Shown piece by piece: positions 29,457 through 38,413 of a stretch of 64,000 nt of DNA. Positions within the stretch are counted from its first letter, which is position 1, and each line of letters starts with the position of its first letter. Under the pieces are notes generated by a model. It searched no databases. It was not told the origin of the DNA and saw nothing but the letters and a program-made list of their open reading frames with translations. Source of the DNA: Streptococcus suis (lineage in GTDB: Bacteria > Bacillota > Bacilli > Lactobacillales > Streptococcaceae); NCBI RefSeq assembly GCF_024509555.1, contig NZ_JAMWEL010000001.1:124001-188000 (forward strand). Reading direction: 5' to 3'. Both the position numbers and the translations under genes were made by a program.

Positions 29457-30248
29457 ATGATGGTTGTACTCGTCGCAACATTAAATACAGAAAATGTCCC
29501 TAAACTGATTGAAGAAATGAATTTGAAAGCAGTAGATACCATCGTGATCAACCAATCAAGTACAGGTAAAGTAGGGACAATCATCGAGCAGAACGGTCAA
29601 GCAACCATTGTCCATAGTGAACGACTTGGTTTGAGTGCTAGTCGTAATGAAGCGATTTCTTATGCTAAGAATGAAGATATCTGTCAGATTGCTGATGATG
29701 ATATGATTTTTGTTGACAATTATAAGGAAATTGTTGAGAATGCCTACAAGGAATTTCCAGAAGCAGACGTAATTGTTTTTTATGTTGATCTTGAAAATCA
29801 TGCTATCGCAAGAAGTAGCATTCCCAAGGGTAGAATGCAGTATCTTCATGCCATGCGTACCTCATCCGTTCAAATCAGTTTTAAAAAGTCCAGCTTAGAG
29901 AGAGTAGGACTTAATTTTGATGAACGATTTGGCATCGGGGCAACATATGGTTCGGGCGAAGAGAATATTCTCTTGTTTGACGCACTTAGAAATGGCTTAA
30001 AACTTTATAGCTATCCCGTAAAAATTGCTTCCTTACGGAAAAGAGAATCTCACTGGGACAGGTCACACACTCCTGAAAACTGTCGCAAACGTGGTGCTAT
30101 ATATAAGCGGATGACAAACTATTGGTATTGGATATTGATTATCCAATTTGCTATTCGTAAGCGAAAGCAAATGTTACCTGAAATTTCCTTATTTGATAAT
30201 ATCAGCTATATGTTTCAAGGAGCTAGAGAATTTTCTAGGTTAAAATAA
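29457..30248 (+). CDS. Glycosyltransferase (GT2-like)
   Basis: The 263-residue protein begins VVLVATLNTENVPKL and contains GLSASRNEAISYAKNEDICQIADDDMIFVDNY, a GT-A nucleotide-sugar site with a DDD metal motif. The later GSGEENILLFDALRNGLKLY resembles the C-terminal acceptor region. The first strand is shorter than in classic GT2 enzymes. AAGGAGAAATG places the start. Confidence 0.7.
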   Translation: MMVVLVATLNTENVPKLIEEMNLKAVDTIVINQSSTGKVGTIIEQNGQATIVHSERLGLSASRNEAISYAKNEDICQIADDDMIFVDNYKEIVENAYKEFPEADVIVFYVDLENHAIARSSIPKGRMQYLHAMRTSSVQISFKKSSLERVGLNFDERFGIGATYGSGEENILLFDALRNGLKLYSYPVKIASLRKRESHWDRSHTPENCRKRGAIYKRMTNYWYWILIIQFAIRKRKQMLPEISLFDNISYMFQGAREFSRLK

Positions 30249-30353
30249 TATAATGATACAAACATCGAAAAATATGTTATAATTAAGGAAAAATGGTGGA
30301 TACAATTTAAATTTACAAATTAGTTGGTAAATAATTGCCGAAATAAATAAGGA

Positions 30354-31751
30354 TTGGTAGAGGTTGTGTATATAAAAAATAGATTATGGATAAAGTTTGC
30401 CGCGTTTATCGAGGCAATCATAGTTGTTACAACTATATTTTTAATACTTAGTCTGTTTCAGATTGTTGATATTAATGTATTAGATTTAAAATTTACGTTG
30501 CCGGTGCTACCATGGATAATCATTTTTTATATTTTCTTGAGTAGAGCTTTCGATACCCATATATATTATAATCGAACAATTAAGGGTGATATTCTTAACT
30601 CCTTTTTTGTCCAACTATTCTTTTTGAGTGGGTTATCAATAGTTGGACATCCATTTATAGCTTCATTTCCCTTTTCTTTAGTATCATTTGTTACTATTCT
30701 TATTCTAGGAACGGGTTTATCAAGCATGGTACATCTCATTCTTTTTAAAATAAATGAGGGAAGAGTAAAAAGAAGACGCCTTTTGATAGTAGGTGGCGAA
30801 TCTTCTGTACTCGAAGCGGTGAGGAATTTTCAAACATCTAGTGAGTCCTTGCATAAAGTAACCCATTTGGTTGTTAATCACTTTTTAGAATCTATCAGGA
30901 AAGTTGTAGATGAGATTGACGCTGTTTATATCGCAGGGGACATTGACAGTAGAACTAGATTAGCAATTTATGACTACTTGATTTCTCAAGGTAAAATCCT
31001 CTATCTGACAACAAACGTTGAAAATTCAATCGCTCTTAACGCACAATTGATCAATATATCTGATGAGAGTATGATTCAAATTTCACCATATTATCTATCT
31101 GTTGGTCAAGCATTTGTAAAACGGATATTTGATATTCTGATGGCTGGTCTATTGTTGCTATTATCAAGTCCCATTTTCATCTTAACGGTGATTCTAATTA
31201 AGCTAGAAAGTCCAGGACCAATCTTATATCGTCAAGATAGGATAACAAAGGGAAATCATGTGTTTTCAATCTTAAAATTTCGGTCAATGAGACAAGATGC
31301 AGAGCGAACTTCAGGTCCAGTTTTAGCTCGTGCAAATGATAACCGAGTTACACGAATTGGTAAGTTTATTCGCAGAACTCGAATTGATGAGTTACCGCAG
31401 TTGATAAATGTCTTAAAAGGGGATATGTCCATGGTCGGACCACGACCAGAACGACCATTCTTTGTTGAGCAGTTCAATCAGGAAAATGTTTATTATTCGC
31501 TCCGTCATAATGTACCAGCAGGTATTACAGGTTATGCACAGGTTTATGGAAAATATACTTCCGATTTTCAGAGTAAATTGAAATTTGATTTGCTGTATAT
31601 CAAGCAATATTCTATCCTGCTAGATGTTAAGTTAATACTAAAAACTTTTGTCATACTCCTTGATAAGACAAGTTCTCGCGGGAAATCAGAGGAGAATGAT
31701 AAAGAAATAAATCTGGAGAAACTTGCTGAAACTATTAAAATACTGAGCTAG
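30354..31751 (+). CDS. Undecaprenyl-phosphate sugar-1-phosphate transferase (CpsE/WbaP-type)
   Basis: The enzyme starts the repeat unit by loading a sugar-1-phosphate on undecaprenyl phosphate. It has an N-terminal block of four to five membrane helices, a CoA-binding-like middle (RRRLLIVGGESSV) and the C-terminal bacterial sugar-transferase domain: KRIFDILMAG, KLESPGPILYRQDR, ILKFRSMRQDAE, RIDELPQLINVLKGDMSMVGPRPE. 465 residues from TTG 30354; GTG 30366 is an alternative start. It is unusual that the initiating enzyme is near the end of the cluster. Confidence 0.88.
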   Translation: MVEVVYIKNRLWIKFAAFIEAIIVVTTIFLILSLFQIVDINVLDLKFTLPVLPWIIIFYIFLSRAFDTHIYYNRTIKGDILNSFFVQLFFLSGLSIVGHPFIASFPFSLVSFVTILILGTGLSSMVHLILFKINEGRVKRRRLLIVGGESSVLEAVRNFQTSSESLHKVTHLVVNHFLESIRKVVDEIDAVYIAGDIDSRTRLAIYDYLISQGKILYLTTNVENSIALNAQLINISDESMIQISPYYLSVGQAFVKRIFDILMAGLLLLLSSPIFILTVILIKLESPGPILYRQDRITKGNHVFSILKFRSMRQDAERTSGPVLARANDNRVTRIGKFIRRTRIDELPQLINVLKGDMSMVGPRPERPFFVEQFNQENVYYSLRHNVPAGITGYAQVYGKYTSDFQSKLKFDLLYIKQYSILLDVKLILKTFVILLDKTSSRGKSEENDKEINLEKLAETIKILS

Positions 31752-31816
31752 TTTTTAGAATCTGTAACTGCAGGTAATAGAGAGTGCTCTTGTGATAGAG
31801 CAATGAGGAAATGTTT

Positions 31817-33103
31817 ATGAATAAAACATTAGAACAAGATAAAGACAGTAGAAATCAGATAACTGATATAGCAGGGCTTGAAAATACCATCGCAGTTGTT
31901 GGTTTAGGCTATGTAGGAATGTCCATTGCAGTTCTGTTAGCGCAAAATAATAAGGTTTACGCTGTTGATATCAAAGAAGAACGAGTTGAGAAGGTGCGGT
32001 CTAAAAAATCTCCAATCCAGGATGATTATATCGAACGATTTTTAAAAGAGGAAAGCATATTCTTAGAAGCTACAACAGATGCTGAATCAGCCTATAAAGC
32101 AGCTGATTTTGTGGTGATTGCTACTCCGACCAATTATGACGATAAGACTAATTATTTCGATACAAGCTATGTTGAAAGTGTTATAAATGAGGTCTTGGCA
32201 GTAAATCCTAATGCCCTCATGATTGTGAAGTCAACAGTTCCAGTAGGTTTTACATTGAGAATGCGTCAAAAATACCAAACTGAGAACATTGTCTTTAGCC
32301 CAGAATTTCTTAGAGAATCTAAGGCACTCTATGATAATCTCTTTCCATCACGTATCATCGTTTCCACAGAAACGACAGACTCTCCTAGGACGAAAATGGC
32401 TGCTCAATTATTTGGTGATTTACTGGCACAGGCTGCCCAGAAGACTGATATCCCAATATTGATAATGGGTGCCACGGAAGCAGAGGCTGTTAAGCTTTTT
32501 TCCAATACCTATTTAGCCTTACGAGTTTCTTACTTCAATGAATTGGATACTTATGCGGAACTGAATAATTTACGGGCAGAAGACATTATTAAGGGTGTTG
32601 GTTTAGATACGCGAATTGGTCAGCACTATAACAACCCTTCGTTTGGTTATGGAGGCTATTGTTTGCCTAAGGATACCAAACAATTACTTGCCAATTATCA
32701 GCAAGTCCCACAAAACATGATTTCAGCTATTGTTGAAGCCAATCGAACTCGAAAAGATTTTATTGCGGAACAAGTTATCAAATTTGCTGAGAAAATACAT
32801 GCCACTGCCAGTAATAAACCAGTAACTGTGGGTGTTTACCGTCTGACTATGAAAACTAACTCGGATAATTTTAGGCAAAGTTCTATTCAGGGCGTGATGA
32901 AACGTCTTCAGAAAAAGGGAGTAGATCTAATCATCTATGAACCAACTCTTCCCGATAACTCATTTTTTGAAGGGTGGAAAGTGGTGAATGACATCAATCT
33001 TTTTAAGCAAAAAACAACGGTCATTATTGCCAATCGCTTTGAAGAATGTTTGCAGGATGTTGAAAATAAAGTCTATTCTAGGGATATTTTCAGAAGAGAT
33101 TGA
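31817..33103 (+). CDS. ugd: UDP-glucose 6-dehydrogenase
   Basis: It oxidises UDP-glucose to UDP-glucuronate with two NAD+, supplying acidic sugar for the polysaccharide. It has the Rossmann start [45 protein letters not shown], and the catalytic cysteine in [16 protein letters not shown] prefer ATG 31817 (spacing from GAGGAA) over 31811. About 428 residues, of the short HasB-type branch. Confidence 0.9.
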   Translation: MNKTLEQDKDSRNQITDIAGLENTIAVVGLGYVGMSIAVLLAQNNKVYAVDIKEERVEKVRSKKSPIQDDYIERFLKEESIFLEATTDAESAYKAADFVVIATPTNYDDKTNYFDTSYVESVINEVLAVNPNALMIVKSTVPVGFTLRMRQKYQTENIVFSPEFLRESKALYDNLFPSRIIVSTETTDSPRTKMAAQLFGDLLAQAAQKTDIPILIMGATEAEAVKLFSNTYLALRVSYFNELDTYAELNNLRAEDIIKGVGLDTRIGQHYNNPSFGYGGYCLPKDTKQLLANYQQVPQNMISAIVEANRTRKDFIAEQVIKFAEKIHATASNKPVTVGVYRLTMKTNSDNFRQSSIQGVMKRLQKKGVDLIIYEPTLPDNSFFEGWKVVNDINLFKQKTTVIIANRFEECLQDVENKVYSRDIFRRD

Positions 33104-33125
33104 TGTGTATCATTTCAATCTAAAT

Positions 33126-33160
33126 GAAGGGCTTGCACTTGCAAGCTCTTCTATTTTTTT
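33126..33160 (+). terminator. Terminator of the polysaccharide cluster
   Basis: GAAG and GCTTGC pair with GCAAGC and CTTC, followed by TATTTTTTT. Confidence 0.8.
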
Positions 33161-33187
33161 GTAGAATAGTAAAAGTGAGGTTTGAAA

Positions 33188-33421
33188 ATGAGTAAAAAAG
33201 ATAAAAAAATTGAAATTCAAATTGAAGATAGTAAAGTCTTGGTTAATAAGGAAGAGTTTGCTGGTTACCGCTTAGTAATTGGTAAAAAAGTTATCGGTGA
33301 AATTGCAGAATTGGCAGAAAATAATTTTGCCGTTGTAAAAAATGGCAATACCGAAAGCTTTTATAAAAAACTAGAAAAAGCAGTCGGAAATATCATAGAA
33401 AATTATAATTTAAGTCACTAA
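33188..33421 (+). CDS. DUF2969 family protein
   Basis: The 77-residue soluble protein (MSKKDKKIEIQIED ... YKKLEKAVGNIIENYNL) matches DUF2969, a small streptococcal/lactobacillar family of unknown function. Start is ATG 33188 with GTGAGG upstream. It sits just before the tRNA-Tyr promoter. Confidence 0.8.
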   Translation: MSKKDKKIEIQIEDSKVLVNKEEFAGYRLVIGKKVIGEIAELAENNFAVVKNGNTESFYKKLEKAVGNIIENYNLSH

Positions 33422-33426
33422 AAGGC

Positions 33427-33455
33427 TTGTAATAGTCACTATTTTATGTTAGAAT
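33427..33455 (+). promoter_or_regulatory. tRNA operon promoter overlapped by a palindrome
   Basis: TTGTAA, a 17-nt spacer and TAGAAT stand 18 nt before tRNA-Tyr. A perfect 10-bp inverted repeat, AGTCACTATT (33434-33443) and AATAGTGACT (33453-33462), covers the spacer and the -10 edge. Confidence 0.5.
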
Positions 33456-33472
33456 AGTGACTGTTAGTGTAT

Positions 33473-33553
33473 GGAAAGATAGCGAAGAGGCTAAACGCGG
33501 CGGACTGTAAATCCGCTCCTTCGGGTTCGGGGGTTCGAATCCCTCTCTTTCCA
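33473..33553 (+). tRNA. tRNA-Tyr (GTA)
   Basis: The acceptor GGAAAGA pairs with TCTTTCC. The anticodon loop CTGTAAA gives GTA, a long variable arm (GCTCCTTCGGGTTC) is present as in bacterial tRNA-Tyr, and the T-arm reads GGGGGTTCGAATCCCTC. The CCA end is not encoded. Confidence 0.97.
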
Positions 33554-33689
33554 TGTCTAAGATACTAAGGCATCAAACGCACAGTAAAAATAGGAAGTTG
33601 ACAGCAAATCTTGATTTACTGGTAACTTATCTTTTATACATAACGTTTAGCCTGAATTCATTTCAGAATACTATCTTAGAAAAATGTTT

Positions 33690-33761
33690 TGGGGTATCGC
33701 CAAGCGGTAAGGCAAGGGACTTTGACTCCCTCATGCGTTGGTTCGAATCCAGCTACCCCAG
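33690..33761 (+). tRNA. tRNA-Gln (TTG)
   Basis: TGGGGTA pairs with TACCCCA. The anticodon loop CTTTGAC gives TTG and the T-arm is GTTGGTTCGAATCCAGC. It follows tRNA-Tyr by 136 nt. Confidence 0.96.
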
Positions 33762-33848
33762 TAAAGGTACTAGATATAGTCTAGTTCGTCAAAGATGTCT
33801 AATTGTTGTTGTCCTTGCGTGTGCCTTAAATAAAATATATTTTATGTT

Positions 33849-33879
33849 GGGTCGAAAGACCTGATTGTCGGAGGTTTTT
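33849..33879 (+). promoter_or_regulatory. Possible attenuator in the rpsA leader
   Basis: Two mutually exclusive hairpins exist. GGTC-GAAA-GACC (33850-33861) competes with AAAGACCT/AGGTTTTT (33855-33862 with 33872-33879), which ends in a T-run and would trap the ribosome-binding site GGAGG (33870-33874). The T-run ends 5 nt before the rpsA ATG. Confidence 0.4.
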
Positions 33880-33884
33880 TTATA

Positions 33885-35090
33885 ATGAACGAATTTGAAG
33901 ATTTGTTGAACAGTGTAAGCGAAGTTACACCTGGTGATGTGGTAACTGCAGAAGTTTTGACAGTTGATGCTGGTCAAGCAAACGTAGCTATCTCAGGTAC
34001 TGGTGTTGAAGGCGTATTGACTCTTCGTGAGTTGACTAACGACCGTGATGCTGATATCAACGACCTTGTTAAAGTTGGTGAAACGCTTGAGTTGCTTGTA
34101 CTTCGCCAAGTTGTTGGTAAAGATACAGACACTGTTACATATCTTGTATCTAAAAAACGTTTGGAAGCACGTAAAGCATGGGACAAACTTATTGGTCGTG
34201 AAGAAGAAGTTGTTACTGTTAAAGTAACTCGTGCCGTAAAAGGTGGTCTTGCAGTTGAATTTGAAGGTCTTCGTGGCTTCATTCCAGCTTCTATGATCGA
34301 TAGCCGTTTCACTCGTAACACTGAGCGTTTCGTAGGTCAAGAATTTGATGCTAAAATCAAAGAAGTTGATCCTGCTGAGAACCGTTTCATCTTGTCACGT
34401 CGTGACGTTGTTGAAGCAGAATCTGCAGCTGCACGTGCTGAAGTATTTGGTAAATTGGCAGTTGGTGAAGTTGTAACTGGTAAAGTTGCACGTATCACAA
34501 GCTTCGGCGCATTCATCGACCTTGGTGGTGTAGATGGTTTGGTACACTTGACTGAATTGTCACACGAGCGTAACGTATCTCCTAAATCAGCTGTAACAGT
34601 TGGTGAAGAAGTGGAAGTTAAAGTTCTTGCAATTGATGAAGTTGAAGGTCGCGTATCATTGTCATTGAAAGCTACACAGCCTGGCCCATGGGATGGCGTT
34701 GAGCAAAAATTGGCAGCTGGCGATGTGATCGAAGGTAAAGTAAAACGCTTGACTGACTTCGGTGCTTTTGTTGAAGTATTGCCAGGTATCGATGGTTTGG
34801 TACACATTTCACAAATTTCACACAAACGTGTTGAAAATCCAAAAGATGCTTTGTCAGTAGGTCAAGAAGTTACTGTTAAAGTTCTTGAAGTGAACGCTGC
34901 TGATGAGCGTGTATCACTTTCTATCAAAGCTTTGGAAGAGCGTCCAGCAGCTGCTGAAGGCGAAGAAAAAGCTGAAAAACGTGCTCCACGTCCACGTCGT
35001 CAAAAACGTGAAGAAAAACGTGATTACGAATTGCCAGAAACACAATCTGGTTTCTCAATGGCTGATCTTTTCGGTGACATTGAATTGTAA
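33885..35090 (+). CDS. rpsA: 30S ribosomal protein S1
   Basis: The 401-residue protein has four S1 (OB-fold) domains: [62 protein letters not shown] and [35 protein letters not shown] charged linker and the C-terminal [14 protein letters not shown] follow. S1 helps mRNA bind the 30S subunit. Low-GC Firmicutes carry this short form. Codon use is strongly biased as in highly expressed genes. Confidence 0.96.
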   Translation: MNEFEDLLNSVSEVTPGDVVTAEVLTVDAGQANVAISGTGVEGVLTLRELTNDRDADINDLVKVGETLELLVLRQVVGKDTDTVTYLVSKKRLEARKAWDKLIGREEEVVTVKVTRAVKGGLAVEFEGLRGFIPASMIDSRFTRNTERFVGQEFDAKIKEVDPAENRFILSRRDVVEAESAAARAEVFGKLAVGEVVTGKVARITSFGAFIDLGGVDGLVHLTELSHERNVSPKSAVTVGEEVEVKVLAIDEVEGRVSLSLKATQPGPWDGVEQKLAAGDVIEGKVKRLTDFGAFVEVLPGIDGLVHISQISHKRVENPKDALSVGQEVTVKVLEVNAADERVSLSIKALEERPAAAEGEEKAEKRAPRPRRQKREEKRDYELPETQSGFSMADLFGDIEL

Positions 35091-35097
35091 TTCAAAT

Positions 35098-35122
35098 AAA
35101 AACTTGCCTAGTGCAAGTTTTT
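35098..35122 (+). terminator. Terminator of rpsA
   Basis: AAAAACTTGC pairs perfectly with GCAAGTTTTT around CTAGT. It lies only 6 nt before tRNA-Arg, so the tRNA depends on read-through or on a promoter I do not see. Confidence 0.85.
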
Positions 35123-35127
35123 CCTTT

Positions 35128-35199
35128 CCGTCCTTAGTGTAATGGATATCACGTAAGATTCCGGTTCTTGAGATGGGGGTTCGATTCCCTCAGGACGGA
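35128..35199 (+). tRNA. tRNA-Arg (CCG)
   Basis: CCGTCCT pairs with AGGACGG. The anticodon loop TTCCGGT gives CCG and the T-arm is GGGGGTTCGATTCCCTC. The CCA end is not encoded. Confidence 0.95.
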
Positions 35200-35201
35200 C
35201 T

Positions 35202-35227
35202 AAAAAGCCTGGTGTACAGGCTTTTTT
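35202..35227 (+). terminator. Terminator after tRNA-Arg
   Basis: AAAAAGCCTG and CAGGCTTTTT pair around GTGTA, ending in T residues. Confidence 0.85.
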
Positions 35228-35253
35228 ATTTTATATTCTACGGAGGTTGTGAG

Positions 35254-36282
35254 ATGTTACATTTTGAAAATGACTATAACAAAGGTGTCCATCCCGCCTT
35301 GCTAGAAGCCTTAGTTGCAAGCAACCAAGAAGGTTTATCTGGATATGGCACTGATAAATATACTGAATCTGCTATCGAAAAAATCAGACTTGCTACGGAC
35401 TGTCCTAATGCACAAGTTACGTTTTTAGCAGGTGGTACGCAGACCAATCAGATTGCCATCAATTCCATGCTGGCTTCTTATGAGGGTGTGATTGCTGCGG
35501 ATACTGGGCATATTTCTACACATGAGGCTGGTGCTATTGAATTTTCTGGACACAAGGTTTTGACACTGCCGCATCATGAAGGGAAAATAACTGCAAGTGA
35601 GGTTGATAACTTCATCAAAGATTTCTATGCTGATGCTAACCATGCTCATATGGTTCATCCAGGAATGGTTTATATTTCCCACCCGACTGAATATGGTACG
35701 CTTTATAGCAAAACAGAGCTAGAAGACTTGTCCAAAGTTTGCCAACAGCACAATATACCTCTCTTTTTAGACGGTGCTCGCTTGGGTTATGGGCTTGCTG
35801 CACGCGATACGGATCTTGATTTGCAGACCATAGCAGAGCTGACAGATGTTTTCTACATTGGCGGGACAAAACTTGGTGCCTTGTTGGGAGAAGCACTTGT
35901 CTTTACAAAGAATAATCAGCCGAAGAATTTTGTATCTATTGTCAAACACCACGGTGCTCTGTTGGCTAAGGGACGTTTGATTGGGGTCCAGTTTGATCGA
36001 TTGTTCACTGATGACTTGTATCTTGAATTGGGGCGTCATGCTATCGCAATGGCAGAGCAGCTTATAGAGATTTTGGAAGAAAAAGGATTTCAATTCTACC
36101 TCAAATCACCGACCAATCAGCAGTTTGTCATCGTCAAAAATGAAGAGTTGCCGAAATTGTCTGAATCAGGTATTGCTTACAGTTTCTGGGAAAAATATGA
36201 CGATAGTCACAGTATCATCCGCTTTGCAACTAGCTGGTCAACTAGCCAAGAAGATATGGAAGCCTTGAGAAATAGATTATAG
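35254..36282 (+). CDS. ltaE: Threonine aldolase / beta-eliminating lyase family enzyme
   Basis: PLP enzyme of fold type I that splits threonine to glycine and acetaldehyde, or a close relative. Motifs: FENDYNKGVHPALLEAL, ADTGHISTHEAGAIEF, FLDGARLGYGLA (D173) and the PLP lysine in YIGGTKLGALLGEA (K206). I start at ATG 35254 after CGGAGG, giving 342 residues; the longer in-frame opening runs back into tRNA-Arg. Streptococcal members are often labelled low-specificity L-threonine aldolase. Confidence 0.88.
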   Translation: MLHFENDYNKGVHPALLEALVASNQEGLSGYGTDKYTESAIEKIRLATDCPNAQVTFLAGGTQTNQIAINSMLASYEGVIAADTGHISTHEAGAIEFSGHKVLTLPHHEGKITASEVDNFIKDFYADANHAHMVHPGMVYISHPTEYGTLYSKTELEDLSKVCQQHNIPLFLDGARLGYGLAARDTDLDLQTIAELTDVFYIGGTKLGALLGEALVFTKNNQPKNFVSIVKHHGALLAKGRLIGVQFDRLFTDDLYLELGRHAIAMAEQLIEILEEKGFQFYLKSPTNQQFVIVKNEELPKLSESGIAYSFWEKYDDSHSIIRFATSWSTSQEDMEALRNRL

Positions 36283-36287
36283 AAACT

Positions 36288-36316
36288 AAAAAAGAAAGGG
36301 TTAACCTTTCTTTTTT
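36288..36316. terminator. Strong bidirectional terminator
   Basis: A perfect 12-bp stem AAAAAAGAAAGG/CCTTTCTTTTTT with loop GTTAA lies between converging genes. Confidence 0.9.
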
Positions 36317-36684
36317 GTCTGTAAATAGTGATAGCGATAGACAGCATACCGTTCAATAAGGCGGTAGCCTATTCCTCCTAAAATTGCTTTGATGATAAAG
36401 ATAAGGTGTTTTGATAGGGGGGCCTGGACAGTCAATCCAAAAAGTATTCCTAAGATTACCCAAACTAGTACCGCCCACCAAAGCTCTTTAAACGGAGTAT
36501 ATTGTCCATCTCTTTCTTTGACTTCATTCGATACTCTAACTGCACAGCTAGATAAGATAACTATGGGAAGAAGAGAATTGGTGTTAAACGGTTCTGGTAA
36601 AAATGATGCTAGCAGGAAGATTTCAATGAATGAAAATAACAATAACCAAACTAAAATAGGTATTCTAAAAATAAAATATTTCAT
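36301..36684 (-). CDS. Hypothetical membrane protein
   Basis: The 127-residue protein has four hydrophobic segments (IPILVWLLLFSFIEIFLLASF, LLPIVILSSCAV, WWAVLVWVILGILFGLTV, LIFIIKAILGGIGY) and a basic tail. A good ribosome-binding site (AGGAGGTG on the minus strand) precedes the ATG. No family recognised. Confidence 0.6.
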   Translation of the reverse strand: MKYFIFRIPILVWLLLFSFIEIFLLASFLPEPFNTNSLLPIVILSSCAVRVSNEVKERDGQYTPFKELWWAVLVWVILGILFGLTVQAPLSKHLIFIIKAILGGIGYRLIERYAVYRYHYLQTKKKG

Positions 36685-36743
36685 ACAGCACCTCCTAGAT
36701 TTAGTATATCAAACCAAGAGCAGTTGTGCAAATATTTATCTGG

Positions 36744-37157
36744 TTATTCTTGGGAAGAACTTGTGGATGCTTCAGTAGAGTTTTCTGTACTACTCGTTGT
36801 TACTGTTGTACTAGTTTGGATTTCTTGACTAGACGAAGTTTCTGTGACGCTAGAAGAACTGCTCTTCTCAGTAGTAGAACTACTGTATTCTCCATTTGGA
36901 GATATTATTTCAGCGCTTGGGATTGTCACACTATTGTTTTTCCCTATTTGATTGATTGAAGACGACCGGCCTTGGTCGGTTGAAGATTCTGTGGTCACTG
37001 AGCTGCTGGGAGTAGTAGTGGTTGCATTTGAAGGTACTGAGAAAGTATAAATGGTAATACATGCAGTAATAATACCTAAAATAGAACCGATGAAGGTTAA
37101 AAATTTTTGTAGTTTTGTTAAGGCAGAACCATGTTCTTTTCTATTTGTTGATTTCAT
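36744..37157 (-). CDS. Ser/Thr-rich membrane-anchored protein
   Basis: A 137-residue protein with a basic N-terminus, one transmembrane helix (about residues 19-40, FLTFIGSILGIITACITIYTF) and an extracellular tail almost wholly of Ser and Thr (SSSSSVTETSSSQE...STEASTSSSQE). Such low-complexity tails often act as wall spacers, but there is no LPxTG anchor or domain after it. Ribosome-binding site GGAGG. Function unknown. Confidence 0.55.
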   Translation of the reverse strand: MKSTNRKEHGSALTKLQKFLTFIGSILGIITACITIYTFSVPSNATTTTPSSSVTTESSTDQGRSSSINQIGKNNSVTIPSAEIISPNGEYSSSTTEKSSSSSVTETSSSQEIQTSTTVTTSSTENSTEASTSSSQE

Positions 37158-37269
37158 GTGCTATCCTCCAAATCCATCATAAAAAAACAAGTTTAAAACC
37201 ATCTTAAAGATTGGCGAAAGGCATGAAAACGTGATAAAATAGGACTATTGCAAAAAAAGGAATGAAAAC

Positions 37270-38412
37270 ATGATTTATTTTGACAACGCAGCGACCACCC
37301 AGGTCTATCCAGAAGTTCTCAAGACCTATACGGAAGTGGCGACAAAAATCTGGGGAAACCCCTCTAGCCTCCACAATCTCGGCAGTCAGGCCACCCGTAT
37401 TTTGGAAGCATCTCGCAAGCAAATCGCAGAATTGCTTGGCCAGGATAGCAAAGAAATCTTTTTCACCTCAGGTGGTACGGAAGGTGACAACTGGGTCATC
37501 AAGGGAGTGGCATTTGAAAAGGCACATCTGGGCAAGCACATCATCGTGTCAGCTATTGAGCATCCAGCGGTAAAAGAATCAGCACTTTGGCTCAAAACGC
37601 AAGGTTTTGAGGTGGATTTGGCTCCGGTCAATGCCCAAGGTTTTGTTGATGTTTCAGCCTTAGAAAGCTTGATTCGTCCAGATACCACACTGGTTTCCAT
37701 CATGGCCGTCAACAATGAAATTGGTGCTATTCAGCCCATTCAGGAAATCTCCCAGCTTTTAGCTGATAAACCGACCATCTCCTTCCATGTGGATGCGGTG
37801 CAGGCAATCGGCAAGGTACCGACGGAACGGTATTTGACAGACCGAGTTGATTTTGCCAGTTTTTCAGGTCACAAATTCCACTCTGTCAGAGGAGTAGGTT
37901 TCGTCTATATTAAAGCTGGCAAGAAAATCGCTCCGCTATTGACAGGAGGAGGACAGGAAAGCGACAAACGCTCAACAACTGAAAATGTGGCTGGTATCGC
38001 AGCAACGGCTAAGGCGCTCCGCTTGACCTTGGATAAGGCAGCAGATAGCCAGAGGCGACTGGCAGCTATGAAGCAGATACTGGTGGATGAATTGGGCAAA
38101 TACGACGATGTGACAGTTTTTTCTGGGCTAGAGGACTTTGTGCCAAGCATTGTGACTTTCGGGATTAAAAATATCCGTGGTGAAGTCATCGTCCATGCCT
38201 TTGAAGACCACCAGATTTACATTTCGACAACCTCAGCCTGCTCGTCCAAGGCTGGAAAACCTGCGGGTACTCTGATCGCCATGGGTGTTCCGCAGAAGTT
38301 GGCTCAAACTGCCGTCCGTATCAGCTTGGATGATGACAACGATATGGGGCAAATTGAACAATTCCTCACGATTTTCAAACAAATTTATCAAAATACACAG
38401 AAAGTAAGGTAG
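37270..38412 (+). CDS. iscS: Cysteine desulfurase
   Basis: Class V aminotransferase-fold PLP enzyme that takes sulfur from cysteine. It has [23 protein letters not shown], the PLP lysine in [12 protein letters not shown] (K202) and the active-site cysteine in [17 protein letters not shown]. 380 residues. It lies one base ahead of thiI, so it probably feeds sulfur to ThiI for 4-thiouridine and thiamine rather than being a general Fe-S enzyme. Confidence 0.94.
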   Translation: MIYFDNAATTQVYPEVLKTYTEVATKIWGNPSSLHNLGSQATRILEASRKQIAELLGQDSKEIFFTSGGTEGDNWVIKGVAFEKAHLGKHIIVSAIEHPAVKESALWLKTQGFEVDLAPVNAQGFVDVSALESLIRPDTTLVSIMAVNNEIGAIQPIQEISQLLADKPTISFHVDAVQAIGKVPTERYLTDRVDFASFSGHKFHSVRGVGFVYIKAGKKIAPLLTGGGQESDKRSTTENVAGIAATAKALRLTLDKAADSQRRLAAMKQILVDELGKYDDVTVFSGLEDFVPSIVTFGIKNIRGEVIVHAFEDHQIYISTTSACSSKAGKPAGTLIAMGVPQKLAQTAVRISLDDDNDMGQIEQFLTIFKQIYQNTQKVR

Positions 38413-38413
38413 A

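Noticed and set aside
33553..33864. 103-codon ORF between tRNA-Tyr and rpsA
   Set aside because: It reads straight through tRNA-Gln; part of it is simply translated tRNA.
33974..34825. Minus-strand ORFs inside rpsA (115, 115 and 162 codons)
   Set aside because: Produced by the extreme codon bias of rpsA; low-complexity Thr/Ser/Phe-rich products without starts.
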